The notes: generated from the sequence alone by a model not told the origin. A stretch of DNA of 64,000 bases from an uncultured Anaerolineae bacterium (GCA_937922795.1 CALAJK010000085.1:1-64000); one strand, 5' to 3'; positions 33,983 through 43,199 are shown, counted from the first letter of the stretch. Translations and numbers: made by a program.

Positions 33983-34951
33983 ATGGCAGCAATATCCAGG
34001 GAGACCCTGTTGGAGTGGTACCGCCAGATGGTGCTGATCCGACAGTTCGAGACTCAATGTGACATCCTCTACAAAGAAAAGAAGATCACCGGCGTATACC
34101 TGCACCTGTACAGCGGGCACGAGGCGACCGGCGTCGGGGCAGTCGCCACTCTGCGCCCCACCGATCACGTCATCACCGCCTATCGTGATCACGGCATCGC
34201 TCTGGCCCGCGGCATGCATCCCAACGTCGCCATGGCCGAGATGATGGGCAAGCGCACTGGCTGCAGCGGCGGCAAGGGCGGCTCCATGCACCTGGCGCAG
34301 CGCGACCTCAACTTCTGGGGCGGCTATGCCATCGTCGCCGGCCATCTGCCGCTGGCCGCCGGCATCGCCCTGGAGTCGCGCTACAACGGCAAGGACGACG
34401 TGGTGCTGTGCTTCATCGGCGACGGCGCCACCAACAACGGTTACTTTCATGAGGCGCTCAACCTGAGCGGGGTGTGGGATCTGCCGGTGGTCTGGCTGAT
34501 CGAGAACAACGGCTACGGCATGGGCACGCCAGTCGAGGTGGCCAGCGCCCAGCCGGAGCTGGTCAAGCGCGCCATCGGCTACGGCATGAAGGAAGGGCCG
34601 CGCGTGGACGGCCAGGACGTGATCGCCGTCTACGAGGCGGTCAGCGAGGCCGTAGACTACGCCCGCCAGCATGGGCCGGTGCTGCTCGAATCGCTGACTT
34701 ACCGTTACAAGGGGCACGGCGTCTCCGACCGCAGCTACGATAAGATGGCCGAGCTGCGCGACTGGCAGCAGCGCGACCCGATCCTGATCTTGCAGCGCAA
34801 GCTGGTGGAAATGTTCCCGGACGTCGAGCCGGAACTGGCGCAGATCGAACGGGATGTCGCCAAGGTCGTGCACGACTCGGTGATCTTCGCCGAGGACAGC
34901 CCGGTCCCCACCTATGAAGACCTGATCCGCCACGTATACGTTGAGGATTGA
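33983..34951 (+). CDS. pdhA: Pyruvate (2-oxo acid) dehydrogenase E1 component, alpha subunit
   Basis: A 322-residue thiamine-diphosphate subunit. The TPP motif is GDGATNNGYFHEALNLSGVW with ENNGYGMGTP; RQFETQCDILYKEKKI and GCSGGKGGSMHLAQ are typical of E1 alpha. ATG has GAGGAG five bases upstream. It pairs with the E1 beta gene 5 bases downstream and E2 follows. The same architecture serves acetoin or branched-chain dehydrogenases, so pyruvate is the likely but unproven substrate. It converts the 2-oxo acid to an acyl-lipoyl on E2. Confidence 0.9.
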   Translation: MAAISRETLLEWYRQMVLIRQFETQCDILYKEKKITGVYLHLYSGHEATGVGAVATLRPTDHVITAYRDHGIALARGMHPNVAMAEMMGKRTGCSGGKGGSMHLAQRDLNFWGGYAIVAGHLPLAAGIALESRYNGKDDVVLCFIGDGATNNGYFHEALNLSGVWDLPVVWLIENNGYGMGTPVEVASAQPELVKRAIGYGMKEGPRVDGQDVIAVYEAVSEAVDYARQHGPVLLESLTYRYKGHGVSDRSYDKMAELRDWQQRDPILILQRKLVEMFPDVEPELAQIERDVAKVVHDSVIFAEDSPVPTYEDLIRHVYVED

Positions 34952-34956
34952 CCACT

Positions 34957-35937
34957 ATGGCCGATAAGATGCTGCCGATGCGCGAAGCGCTGCGCATGGC
35001 GCTGCGCGAGGAGATGCTGCGCGATGAGCGCGTGTTTGTGATGGGCGAGGAAGTCGGCGCGTGGCAGGGCACGCACCGCGTCACCCGGGGGCTGATGGAC
35101 GAGTTCGGCGCCCGCCGCGTGCGCGACACGCCGATCAGCGAGATGGTCATCGCCGGCGCGGCGGTCGGCGCAGCCATGGCCGGCCTGCGCCCGGTGGCCG
35201 AGATGATGACCATCAACTTCGCCTTCCTGGCCGTGGACGCCATCGTCAACCACGCCGCCAAGATCCATTACATGTTCAACGGTCAGTTCCGCGTCCCGCT
35301 GGTCATCCGCGCCGCCTCCGGCTGGGGCGACCAGGCCACCGCCACCCATTCGCACGCGCCGGAGCCGATCTTCGCCCACTTCCCCGGCCTGTACGTCGGC
35401 TGCCCGGCCACCCCGCGCGACGCCAAAGGGATGCTGAAGGCGGCCATCCGCGACGACAACCCGGTGCTGTTCACCGAGAGCATCGCGCTGTACGGCAAGC
35501 CGGGGCCCGTGCCGGAAGACGAAGATTTCGTCCTGCCTATCGGCCGGAGCGACGTCAAGCGCGAAGGCCGCCACGTCACCATCGTCACCTACGCCCGCGG
35601 CGTGGAGTGGTCGCTGGCGGCGGCGGATCAGCTCGCCAAAGAGGGCATCGAGTGCGAGGTGATCGACCTGCGCTGGCTGCGGCCGCTGGATATGACGCTG
35701 GTATACGAGAGCTTCAAGAAGACCAACCGCTGCGTGGTGGTCGAGGAGAGCCTGCCGCGCTTCAGCTTCGGCAGCGAGATCGCCGCGCTCATCCAGGACG
35801 AGATGTTCGACTACATGGACGCGCCGGTCAAGCGCGTCAGCGCGATGGATGTGCCACTGCCCTACGCCCGCGAGATCGAACTGATGGCGCTGCCCAACGC
35901 GCAGAAGGTCGTAGACGCCGTGAAAGAGGTGCTGTGA
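34957..35937 (+). CDS. pdhB: Pyruvate (2-oxo acid) dehydrogenase E1 component, beta subunit
   Basis: 326 residues from ATG 34957 (GAGGA upstream). MREALRMALREEMLRDERVF, GEEVGAWQGTHRVTRGL, RPVAEMMTINFAFLAVDAI and the C-terminal CEVIDLRWLRPLDMTLV are the standard E1 beta signatures. It forms the alpha2-beta2 E1 with the upstream product. Its stop codon overlaps the start of E2 (TGATG), so the genes are translationally coupled. Confidence 0.93.
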   Translation: MADKMLPMREALRMALREEMLRDERVFVMGEEVGAWQGTHRVTRGLMDEFGARRVRDTPISEMVIAGAAVGAAMAGLRPVAEMMTINFAFLAVDAIVNHAAKIHYMFNGQFRVPLVIRAASGWGDQATATHSHAPEPIFAHFPGLYVGCPATPRDAKGMLKAAIRDDNPVLFTESIALYGKPGPVPEDEDFVLPIGRSDVKREGRHVTIVTYARGVEWSLAAADQLAKEGIECEVIDLRWLRPLDMTLVYESFKKTNRCVVVEESLPRFSFGSEIAALIQDEMFDYMDAPVKRVSAMDVPLPYAREIELMALPNAQKVVDAVKEVL

Positions 35938-37199
35938 TGTCCAACCCGATCACCCTCAACATGGACGGCACGCTGCTCAACTGGCTCAAACAGGTCGGTG
36001 AGGCGGTCAAAGCCGGCGAAGTGGTCGCCGAGGTCGAGTCTGATAAGGCGACGGTCGAGATCGAAGCGCCGGCGGACGGTGTGCTCTTGCAGCAGGCCGC
36101 TCAGCCCGGCGACAGCCTGTCATCGGGCATGGTCATCGGCCTGATCGGCGCCCCCGCCGAGGCCGCCGCCCCGGCCCAAACTGAAGCGCGCGCCGTCGCA
36201 GCGCCGGCGCCGGCAGCCGTCCCCGCGGTACCCACATCCGCTCCGCCCAAACGCGCCAACGGCGCGCCGGCGGCCCCAACCGCCGCGCTGACGCCGGGAG
36301 CGCGTATTAAGGCGTCGCCCCTCGCCCGGCGCATCGCCGAGGAGCGCGGCATTGACCTGAACCGCGTCGCCGGCACAGGCCCCGGCGGGCGCATCGTCAA
36401 GGAGGATGTCGAGAACTTCCAGCCCGGCGCGGCCGCCCCGGCCGAGGCGGCTCCGCAGCCAGCGGCGCTGGCGGCTGCGCCGGCGCGGCGCTTCCCGGAG
36501 GGGCCGGACATCGAGGCCGTCGAGCTGACCACCATGCGCAAGCGCATCGCCGCCGCCACGGTGGAGAGCAAACAGTTCACGCCGCACTTCTACGTGACGA
36601 TGGAGCTGGATGTCGAGCCGCTGTTGGCGCTGCGCCAGCAGCTCAACGACAGCCTGCCGGAGGGCGCGGCCAAGATCACGGTCAACGACCTGATCGTCAA
36701 GGCGGTGGCGCTGACGCTGCGCCAGTTCCCCAACCTGAACTCACACTACTATGGCGACCGCCTGGCGCGGCATCAGCGCATCCACGTGGGCATCGCCGTG
36801 GCGCTGCCCCAGGGCGGGCTGATCAACGTGGTCGCCCGCGACGCCGACCAGGTGGCGCTGGGGACGCTGGCCGCCCGCAACAAAGAGCTGATCGCCCGCG
36901 CCCGCGACGGCAAGGTCAAGCCGGACGACGTCACCGGCGCGACCTTCACCATCAGCAACCTGGGGCCGTATGATGTCGAACACTTCGTGGCCATCATCAA
37001 CCCGCCGGAGGCCGGCATCCTGGCAGTCGGCGCGGCGCGGCAGGTGCCGGTGGTCAAGCCAGACGGCACGCTGGGCGTCGGGACGCGCATGAAGGTCACC
37101 ATCAGCGTGGATCACCGCGTCAGCGACGGCGCGGAAGCGGCGCAGTTCCTGCGAGCGTTCAAGACGCTGATCGAGAACCCGCTGCGCCTGTTGGTGTGA
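35937..37199 (+). CDS. pdhC: Dihydrolipoamide acyltransferase (E2) with shortened lipoyl domain
   Basis: A 420-residue E2. The lipoyl domain (1-75) holds ESDKATVEIE with the lipoylated K37. Its start, MSNPITLNMDGTLLNWLKQ, lacks about six residues found in the usual opening strand and turn (xMPxLGxxMxEGTLxxW). An alanine/proline linker is followed by the E1/E3-binding domain (about 120-155, SPLARRIAEERGIDLNRVAG) and the catalytic domain (about 185-420) ending with DHRVSDGAEAAQFL, the acyltransferase active site. No E3 (lipoamide dehydrogenase) gene follows; it must be elsewhere. Confidence 0.92.
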   Translation: MSNPITLNMDGTLLNWLKQVGEAVKAGEVVAEVESDKATVEIEAPADGVLLQQAAQPGDSLSSGMVIGLIGAPAEAAAPAQTEARAVAAPAPAAVPAVPTSAPPKRANGAPAAPTAALTPGARIKASPLARRIAEERGIDLNRVAGTGPGGRIVKEDVENFQPGAAAPAEAAPQPAALAAAPARRFPEGPDIEAVELTTMRKRIAAATVESKQFTPHFYVTMELDVEPLLALRQQLNDSLPEGAAKITVNDLIVKAVALTLRQFPNLNSHYYGDRLARHQRIHVGIAVALPQGGLINVVARDADQVALGTLAARNKELIARARDGKVKPDDVTGATFTISNLGPYDVEHFVAIINPPEAGILAVGAARQVPVVKPDGTLGVGTRMKVTISVDHRVSDGAEAAQFLRAFKTLIENPLRLLV

Positions 37200-37246
37200 T
37201 GCACAGGCAGGCCAACGCGCCCGCCTAGACGCGATCAGAGGGCAGG

Positions 37247-37302
37247 GGCGGCCTGAACACGCCTGTCCGGCCAAAACAGCCGCCCCGCCCGTTCAGGCCG
37301 CC
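37247..37302. terminator. Long hairpin at the 3' end of the PDH operon and GNAT gene
   Basis: GGCGGCCTGAAC (37247-37258) and GTTCAGGCCGCC (37291-37302) are perfectly complementary over 12 bp with a 32-base loop. The right arm overlaps the stop region of the minus-strand GNAT gene. Confidence 0.45.
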
Positions 37303-37877
37303 GGGTCGTCTGGCAGCCGCCCAAAGATCAGCGTGTCGCGCAGCGAGCCATCCGGCAGGCGGCCATCGCTGCGCAGCAACCCTTCCTGGATGAAGCCGGC
37401 CCGCCGGGCGACGGCGGCGCTGCGCAGGTTGCGGGCGTCGCACCGGATCTCAACCCGCAGCGCGCCCACATGCTCGAAAGCGTAGCGCGTGATGCCCCGC
37501 ACCGCCTCGGTGATGTACCCCGCGCCCTGCAAGCTCGATCGCACCCAGTAGCCGATCTCGACCGCCGGCACGCGCCAGTTGATGGTATGCAGACCGCTGC
37601 CGCCCACAAACAGCCCATCCTGCCGCCGGAACAACAGCAGCGGGATCTCCTTGCGGGCGGCGAAGTGCGCCGCGCCCTGCCGGGCAAACATTTCGCTGTC
37701 GAGCGGCGTCGGGATGGGATGCACCCAGTCCATCCATGGGCGCAGCGCGTCAAGCGACTCCATCACCGCCGCGTGGATGGCCGCGCCATCGCCGGCCCGC
37801 GGCACGCGGATGAGCAGCCGTTCGGTCGTGAACTGGTCGGGCAGGTCTAGCAGCAGCGGTCGGTCAACGCCGGCCAT
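37293..37877 (-). CDS. RimJ/RimL-type GNAT acetyltransferase
   Basis: ATG 37877 is chosen for the GGAG 8 bases upstream; 194 residues. FTTERLLIRVPRAGDGAAIH, GLHTINWRVPAVEIGYWV, GAGYITEAVRGITRYAFEH and RNLRSAAVARRAGFIQEGLL follow the RimJ/RimL layout closely, including the acetyl-CoA loop (GAGYITEA) and the final N-x-x-S stretch. These modify ribosomal protein N-termini or small amines; substrate unknown. It converges with the PDH operon. Confidence 0.87.
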   Translation of the reverse strand: MAGVDRPLLLDLPDQFTTERLLIRVPRAGDGAAIHAAVMESLDALRPWMDWVHPIPTPLDSEMFARQGAAHFAARKEIPLLLFRRQDGLFVGGSGLHTINWRVPAVEIGYWVRSSLQGAGYITEAVRGITRYAFEHVGALRVEIRCDARNLRSAAVARRAGFIQEGLLRSDGRLPDGSLRDTLIFGRLPDDPAA

Positions 37878-37925
37878 CGCGATGTCTCCGGTCGTAGTCG
37901 CACACGTCAATCGCTCATCGTTCGT

Positions 37926-39686
37926 CTAGAAGTAGCTGCCGATGATCTCCAGCACGCGGCCGATGTTCTGCGGGTCGCCGGACTGCACGCTGGTCGAGCT
38001 GGCGCGGGCGATGGCGTTGAGCGCGGCGATGTCGGCATTGCTGCCGTAGGCCACCGGGACTACGATCACCGGGTTCAGCGCGTTGCGGCTGGCGGCGATG
38101 GCGTTGAGCGCGTCAGTCAGGGAGCTGGCGCTGGCGGTGTCCGCCCCATCGCTGAGCAGCACCACCGCCCGGATGCGGTCGGTATCGTCGGCGCGGTTGA
38201 GCTCGTCCACCACCTGCACCACCGCGTCGTGCAGCGCCGTGCCCCCGTCCGCCCGCAGGCTGCGGATGCTGCTGCGGATGCTGCTTTCGACCGTCTCAAA
38301 GCTCCCCAACGGAACCAGCGTGGTGACGGTATTGTTGAAGACCGTCAGCCCCACCTGGTTGCGGGCTTCCATCTGGTTGAGGAAGGCTTCCGCCGCCTGT
38401 TTGGCCTGGTCGAGCTTGCCCTCATCCAGCATCGAGCCGGAAATGTCCATCAGCAGCACGATGTCGGCCTGCTTCTTGACCAGCGACCAGCTCTGCTGGA
38501 TGGCGACGATCACGTCCGGCGCGGGCACATCCAGCACCGTCTTCGGCCCCTCCGGCGTCACGCCGTTCTCGGCCACAAACGGATAGCCCAACTTGACGTT
38601 CGGGTTGGCCGGACGGAAGCCCTGGCTCATGATGAGCGTCTGCACCGGCTCGGTCAGCACGTAGTCGGCGAAGACCCGCGCCGCCTCGCGCTGTTCGGGC
38701 GTCGTCCAGTCGGCGTTGACGATGCCGAAGGGGTGCTCGTGCCAGAACGTGCCCTCTTTGGGATACAGCGCCACCAGCCGTTCCGGCGGTTTGACGTCGG
38801 TCTTGCCTTGGTTGATGAAGATCAGGTCGTTCTCTTCCAGCGCCACAAAGTCCAGGTATTCCGGCCCCTGAGCGATATAGAACTTGAACTCGGTCGTCCG
38901 GCTGGAGTAGTGGCGGATCAGCCGCTCGATGTCGCGGACGCCCTGCTGCACTTTCGGATCGCGCACCTGGTCGCGGGTTAGCACGCGGCCGGTGAAGCCG
39001 TGCTTGCGGGCAGAGGCGTAGAACTCGGCGATCAGCGTGGACAGCGCGGTCGAGCTGATGTTGGGGTCGGTATGGCCGTAGTAAACGGTGCGGCGGCAGT
39101 CGGGGATGCCATAGTCGCACCAGCCGTTGGGGCTGGCCAGCACGTCTAGCAGCTCCTCCCAGCCGATGTCCTCGTACCCGACTTTATCGCGGATGGCTTG
39201 CAGGCGGCTCTCCCAGATGGCCATGACCACCGGCGCCAGCGCGGTCGGCTGGACGTTGGCCAGGTCGAACAGCTCGCGCCCGGACTGCTCATTGGCCAGC
39301 GCCAGCCAGTGACTGACCGATGGCTGGAAGATGGTCGGGCGGGCGACGTTCTGGTTGTTGGGCGCGATGATGGCGTTGACGATGCCCTGCATAACCGTGC
39401 CGGAGGACGCGCCCTTGCCGTCGGTCAGATCCACCACGTAGATCGGGCGCTCGCCGCTCGCCAGCGACTGGCCGGTGACCGGGTTGCGGCCCTCAGCATA
39501 AATCCGGTTGAAGTCCGCGATGACCTGCGGCAGGTATAACGCTGACTCCGGCGCGTAGATGATCGAAATCTCGATGGCGTTGGCCGGGCGTCCCTGGTTG
39601 TTCGCCGGCGCGTCGCCGCCCCCAGTGCAGGCCGCCAGCGCTACCGCCAGGACAGCCAGACCCCACCATTTCAGGTATCGGTTCAT
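37926..39686 (-). CDS. Solute-binding/VWA-domain lipoprotein
   Basis: ATG 39686 with AGGAG upstream; 586 residues. A lipobox LAAC puts the lipidated cysteine at C20. Residues 35-370 resemble an extracellular solute-binding protein (SBP_bac_11-like; NAIEISIIYAPESALYLPQV, GTFWHEHPFGIVNADWTTP). A linker is followed by a von Willebrand A domain with MIDAS DISGSM (414-419), GGTALHDAV and LLSDGADTAS, which binds divalent metal and protein partners. The joining of these domains suggests a surface protein that senses or captures a ligand and recruits others. It is transcribed toward the GNAT gene. Function unknown. Confidence 0.85.
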   Translation of the reverse strand: MNRYLKWWGLAVLAVALAACTGGGDAPANNQGRPANAIEISIIYAPESALYLPQVIADFNRIYAEGRNPVTGQSLASGERPIYVVDLTDGKGASSGTVMQGIVNAIIAPNNQNVARPTIFQPSVSHWLALANEQSGRELFDLANVQPTALAPVVMAIWESRLQAIRDKVGYEDIGWEELLDVLASPNGWCDYGIPDCRRTVYYGHTDPNISSTALSTLIAEFYASARKHGFTGRVLTRDQVRDPKVQQGVRDIERLIRHYSSRTTEFKFYIAQGPEYLDFVALEENDLIFINQGKTDVKPPERLVALYPKEGTFWHEHPFGIVNADWTTPEQREAARVFADYVLTEPVQTLIMSQGFRPANPNVKLGYPFVAENGVTPEGPKTVLDVPAPDVIVAIQQSWSLVKKQADIVLLMDISGSMLDEGKLDQAKQAAEAFLNQMEARNQVGLTVFNNTVTTLVPLGSFETVESSIRSSIRSLRADGGTALHDAVVQVVDELNRADDTDRIRAVVLLSDGADTASASSLTDALNAIAASRNALNPVIVVPVAYGSNADIAALNAIARASSTSVQSGDPQNIGRVLEIIGSYF

Positions 39687-39826
39687 TGCTTGTCTCCTGC
39701 CCACTATACAGCGTCGCATCAGAGTCTATCTGCCATCCTACAGGCATTGTAATGGCTTGCGAAATGATGGGGGATTGGCGCGGCGGCGGGCGGGCCGCCG
39801 CGCTGGATTAAGCAGCGGCGAACGGG

Positions 39827-40873
39827 TTAGTTAGTCGTCACCGGGATGCGCACGCCGCTGGGGTTGCGCAGCGCCCCGCTTTCAGCGCTCAACCAGCCTT
39901 TCACCAGCACTTCGTCGCACGTCGCCTGGATCTCGAACCAGGTGCCGCCAGCGTTGCGCCCCTCAACCAGATATTCCTGGTTGCCGGCCACCACGCACAC
40001 CGGCTGGTCGCTCACTTTAGGCGCCGGGTAGATGGGCTGGGTCAGGTAGACGAACAGGCGCGGCTGGGTCAGCTCGCCCTGCGCCTCCACCACCGGCACG
40101 CGGGTGAAGTTGCCGCGCAGGATCAAGAATTGGGCGCGCGCCCAGCCGACCAAGTCGCCGGCTTGCACGTACCACCAGGAAGCGTTGGCGTTGCGGCCCA
40201 GCACGATCAGCCGCTGACCACCGTCAACGACGCCGACCAGGCTGTACTGCGGGCCGTCGCCGCTGCGCAGCGACAGGTTATCGGTGTTGACGATGGCCAC
40301 GCCCGGCTGTCCCTGCAGCGCCTCCGGCGGGTTGACGGCGCGCGGCGGCGTGGCATTAGGCGGAACCGACGGCGAGGTAGCGCCCAGCGGCGCGATGAAG
40401 TTGCCCAGCGCGTCGAGCAGCTTGCCGGCTTCCACCCGGAACGCGCCCGCCGGCAGGATGTCATAGGCCGGCAGATCCTCGCAGGCGCCGAAAGCGGTCA
40501 GGATCAGCTCCTCGTCCAGGCCGTTGCCGGCGCGGCTGGTGATGCGCAGCGCCAGCGGGTTGTACTGCGGCGCGCGCTCCCACTTGACTGGCGCGCTGCC
40601 GGCCCACGACACGCTGCCGCCGACGAAGAAGGCGTCCACCAGCGGGCCGTAGATCACATTACCGGCGCCGTCGGTGGCGGTGATGACGAACGACTCGCGG
40701 CTCTTGCCGGTGTTGTCGCGCGTGAGCAGCACCGAACCGCCAGTGCCGGCGAAACCGTCACAGTCCAGCGTGAAAGTCGCGCCGCTGTCGCTGCCGGCCA
40801 GCGCTGGCAGCGCGCCGACTGAGCCCAGCGCGACCAGCATGACGCAGATGACCATCCATGAACGCCGTATCAT
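39827..40873 (-). CDS. Secreted SH3-domain protein
   Basis: A 348-residue exported protein. Signal peptide (MVICVMLVALGSVGALPALAG), then a beta-rich domain (30-140: FTLDCDGFAGTGGSVLL), a short proline-rich linker (SPSVPPNATPPRAVNPP) and a bacterial SH3-like domain near 190-260 (NLSLRSGDGPQYSLVGVVDG, WWYVQAGDLVGWARAQF). The last 80 residues hold two cysteines and a segment GTWFEIQATCDEVLVKGWLS that looks like a second, weaker SH3. SH3 domains bind cell-wall peptides. It is divergent from the antiporter gene. Confidence 0.82.
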   Translation of the reverse strand: MIRRSWMVICVMLVALGSVGALPALAGSDSGATFTLDCDGFAGTGGSVLLTRDNTGKSRESFVITATDGAGNVIYGPLVDAFFVGGSVSWAGSAPVKWERAPQYNPLALRITSRAGNGLDEELILTAFGACEDLPAYDILPAGAFRVEAGKLLDALGNFIAPLGATSPSVPPNATPPRAVNPPEALQGQPGVAIVNTDNLSLRSGDGPQYSLVGVVDGGQRLIVLGRNANASWWYVQAGDLVGWARAQFLILRGNFTRVPVVEAQGELTQPRLFVYLTQPIYPAPKVSDQPVCVVAGNQEYLVEGRNAGGTWFEIQATCDEVLVKGWLSAESGALRNPSGVRIPVTTN

Positions 40874-40920
40874 ACGGGGCTGCTCCTTCTTTGGCTCTCC
40901 GAGCGGGATGTCTACCCTTA

Positions 40921-40948
40921 ATCATAGTCTGATCGGCGTTTTTGGCAA
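40921..40948 (-). promoter_or_regulatory. Promoter of the secreted SH3 gene
   Basis: Minus strand: TTGCCA (40948-40943), 16-bp spacer, TATGAT (40926-40921). Leader about 40 bases. Confidence 0.6.
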
Positions 40949-40981
40949 CGCGCCAGGGGCAGGTTTGCGCCAGGCTTGGGC

Positions 40982-41010
40982 TGGACATCCCGCGCCGAGG
41001 CGGGTATAAA
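40982..41010 (+). promoter_or_regulatory. Promoter of the antiporter gene
   Basis: TGGACA (40982-40987), 17-bp spacer, TATAAA (41005-41010); about 80 bases upstream of GTG 41097. Five of six -35 bases and five of six -10 bases match consensus. Confidence 0.65.
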
Positions 41011-41096
41011 GCTGCCACTTAGCTGCCGTTTTGGGCAGTGCGCGCCGCTTCGCGCGCACGCCAACGTCTTTTGACTCGTAGCGATAGGATGCAACG

Positions 41097-42056
41097 GTGA
41101 TCGAGAATGCCCTCCTGGTCGTGTTCGGGTTGGCCGGATTGTTCGTCGGCGGGGAATGGCTGGTGCGAGCGGCCTCGCGGCTGGCGGCTTCGTTCGGCGT
41201 GGCGCCGCTGGTCATCGGGTTGACGGTCGTATCCTTCGGCACGTCGGCGCCGGAGCTGGCGGTGAGCCTGCAGGCGGCGCTGGCCGGCTCCAGCGACATC
41301 GCCGTCGGCAATGTGGTCGGGTCAAACATCGCCAACATCGGCCTGATCCTGGGGCTATCCGGGTTGATCGTCGCCCTGCCGGTGCATATCAGCCTGATGC
41401 GGCGCGAGATCCCGGTGATGATCGGCGTCTCGATCATCACGTTTCTGATGGCGCTGGATGGCGAAGTCGGCCGGCCTGAAGGGCTGCTGCTGTTCGCCTG
41501 TCTGCTCCTCTTCACCGGCTACTTGATGATCGAGAGCCGGCGCGAGCGAACCTCGCCTGAAGAAACCGCCAAGATCGCCCAAATCGAAGGTGTGGGCGGG
41601 AAGATCAACCGCTGGCAGGAGGCGGGGCGGTTCGTCGTCGGGCTGGCACTGCTGGTGACCGGCGCCAACCTGACGGTGACCAGCGCGTCCGCCATCGCCC
41701 GCGGGCTGGGGGTGAGCGAACTGGTGATCGGGGTGACGCTGGTGGCGGTCGGCACGTCGCTGCCGGAACTGGTCACATCGATCATCGCCGCCGTCAAGTG
41801 CGAGCCAGACATCGCGGTCGGCAACATCGTCGGCTCCAATATCTTCAACCTGCTGTCGATCCTGGGACTGACGGCGATCGTGCGACCAGTGCCGGTGGCA
41901 GCGGCCGTCTTGCAGGTGGAGATGCCGGTGATGATCGGCTTCGCCGCGCTGCTGTTCCCGTTCGTGCTCGACCGCGTCTTGCAGCGGACGCAGGCGGCTG
42001 CCTTTCTAGCGTTGTACCTGGCTTTCGTCATCTTCACCGTCGTCCGCGCCGCTTAG
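41097..42056 (+). CDS. Calcium/sodium antiporter, CaCA family (YrbG-like)
   Basis: GTG start with AGGA upstream; 319 residues. The two inverted repeats each show the ion-binding motif: GTSAPELAVSLQAAL with VGNVVGSNIANIGLILG in the first half, and GTSLPELVTSIIAAV with VGNIVGSNIFNLLSILG in the second. About ten membrane helices. Such carriers exchange Ca2+ (or K+) against Na+ or H+; ions are not certain. Promoter TGGACA-17-TATAAA lies upstream (40982-41010). Confidence 0.94.
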   Translation: MIENALLVVFGLAGLFVGGEWLVRAASRLAASFGVAPLVIGLTVVSFGTSAPELAVSLQAALAGSSDIAVGNVVGSNIANIGLILGLSGLIVALPVHISLMRREIPVMIGVSIITFLMALDGEVGRPEGLLLFACLLLFTGYLMIESRRERTSPEETAKIAQIEGVGGKINRWQEAGRFVVGLALLVTGANLTVTSASAIARGLGVSELVIGVTLVAVGTSLPELVTSIIAAVKCEPDIAVGNIVGSNIFNLLSILGLTAIVRPVPVAAAVLQVEMPVMIGFAALLFPFVLDRVLQRTQAAAFLALYLAFVIFTVVRAA

Positions 42057-42180
42057 GCCGCCGGCTTTCAGCTAACCTTAAGTGATGCTCGTTCGACCTC
42101 ATGCGATAATGCCCAACGGGGAATAGATCTTCCGGCGGTGTGAAAAACTGCTGAAAATGGCCGAATACCCCGGAAAACGG

Positions 42181-42200
42181 GCTTACAATGGCTTACAATT
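42181..42200 (+). repeat. Tandem GCTTACAAT repeat, possible double -10
   Basis: GCTTACAATG GCTTACAATT: two near-identical 10-mers in a row, each with a TACAAT box (42184-42189 and 42194-42199), about 60 bases before ATG 42252. No clear -35 at the right distance. Confidence 0.5.
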
Positions 42201-42251
42201 AAGGATGGAGCAGGGCAGCCGTAGGACGGATGAGAAGAGCGGATGTGAACG

Positions 42252-43199
42252 ATGATCGAAGCGCATGCTCTCACCAAGTTTTTCGATACATTCCTGGCGG
42301 TTGACCGGGTGACGCTGGAGGTTCCGGCCGGCACGGTGCTGGCGCTGCTGGGGCCGAACGGCGCTGGCAAGACGACGACTGTGCGGATGCTCACCTCGAT
42401 CTTAGCGCCGACGTCCGGTTGGGCGCGGGTGGCCGGCTACAACGTGGTGAACGAGCCGGAGCAGGTGCGCGCCCACGTGGGCGTGCTGACCGAACAGCAC
42501 GGCCTGTACGAACGGATGAAAGCGATCGAATATCTCGACTTCTTCGGGCGGGTCTACCGGCTGGACGCCAACGAGCGCAGGCGGCGGGCGCTCAGCTTGA
42601 TGGAGCGCTTCGGCCTGACGTTCGCGCTCAACAAGCGGTTGGGCGAATACTCCAAAGGCATGAAACAGAAGCTGGCGCTGGTGCGCGCCATGCTGCATAA
42701 CCCGCCGGTGTTGCTGCTGGACGAGCCGACGTCCGCCATGGACCCGCAGAGCGCCAAACTGGTGCGCGACGCCATCCTGGAGCTTCAGCGCGACGAACGC
42801 ACCTTTCTCATCACCACCCACAATCTGACCGAGGCGCAGCTCCTGGCCAACACCATCGCCATCATCCGCTCTGGGCGGATCATCGCCTGCGGCTCGTTTG
42901 AGGCGCTGTCGCGGGAGATCGTCGGCGAGCCGGTGATGGAGCTGCGCGCGGCGGCGACGCTGAACGGCTTCGCCAGGGACATCGGCGATCTGGTGCGCGT
43001 GGAGGCGGCCGGCCCAGACTGGGTGCGCTACCGCGTGGCCGACCCGGTGACGACCAACCCGGCGCTGCTGCGGCGGGCGGCGGCATTAGGCGTGGAGGTG
43101 GTCACGCTGGCGCCGGTGTCGCAGACGCTAGAGGACATCTACTTGCAGGTGGTGAAGGAAGACGAGGCGCAGGAGGCGGTCAATGGCAACCACAGCTGA
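42252..43199 (+). CDS. ABC exporter ATP-binding protein
   Basis: 315 residues. Walker A GPNGAGKTT (about 35-43), signature YSKGMKQKLALVRAML, Walker B VLLLDEPTSAMDP and H-loop ITTHNLTEA. A C-terminal domain of about 90 residues (DUF4162-like) follows, typical of ABC-2 exporters of drug or Na+ efflux type. It overlaps the permease gene by 17 bases, so the two form an operon. A tandem TTACAAT repeat upstream (42181-42200) may hold the promoter. Confidence 0.92.
   Translation: MIEAHALTKFFDTFLAVDRVTLEVPAGTVLALLGPNGAGKTTTVRMLTSILAPTSGWARVAGYNVVNEPEQVRAHVGVLTEQHGLYERMKAIEYLDFFGRVYRLDANERRRRALSLMERFGLTFALNKRLGEYSKGMKQKLALVRAMLHNPPVLLLDEPTSAMDPQSAKLVRDAILELQRDERTFLITTHNLTEAQLLANTIAIIRSGRIIACGSFEALSREIVGEPVMELRAAATLNGFARDIGDLVRVEAAGPDWVRYRVADPVTTNPALLRRAAALGVEVVTLAPVSQTLEDIYLQVVKEDEAQEAVNGNHS

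Noticed and set aside
35061-35936. Upstream extension of the E2 frame
   Set aside because: Overlaps E1 beta out of frame; the E2 start is fixed by the TGATG overlap and the lipoyl domain.
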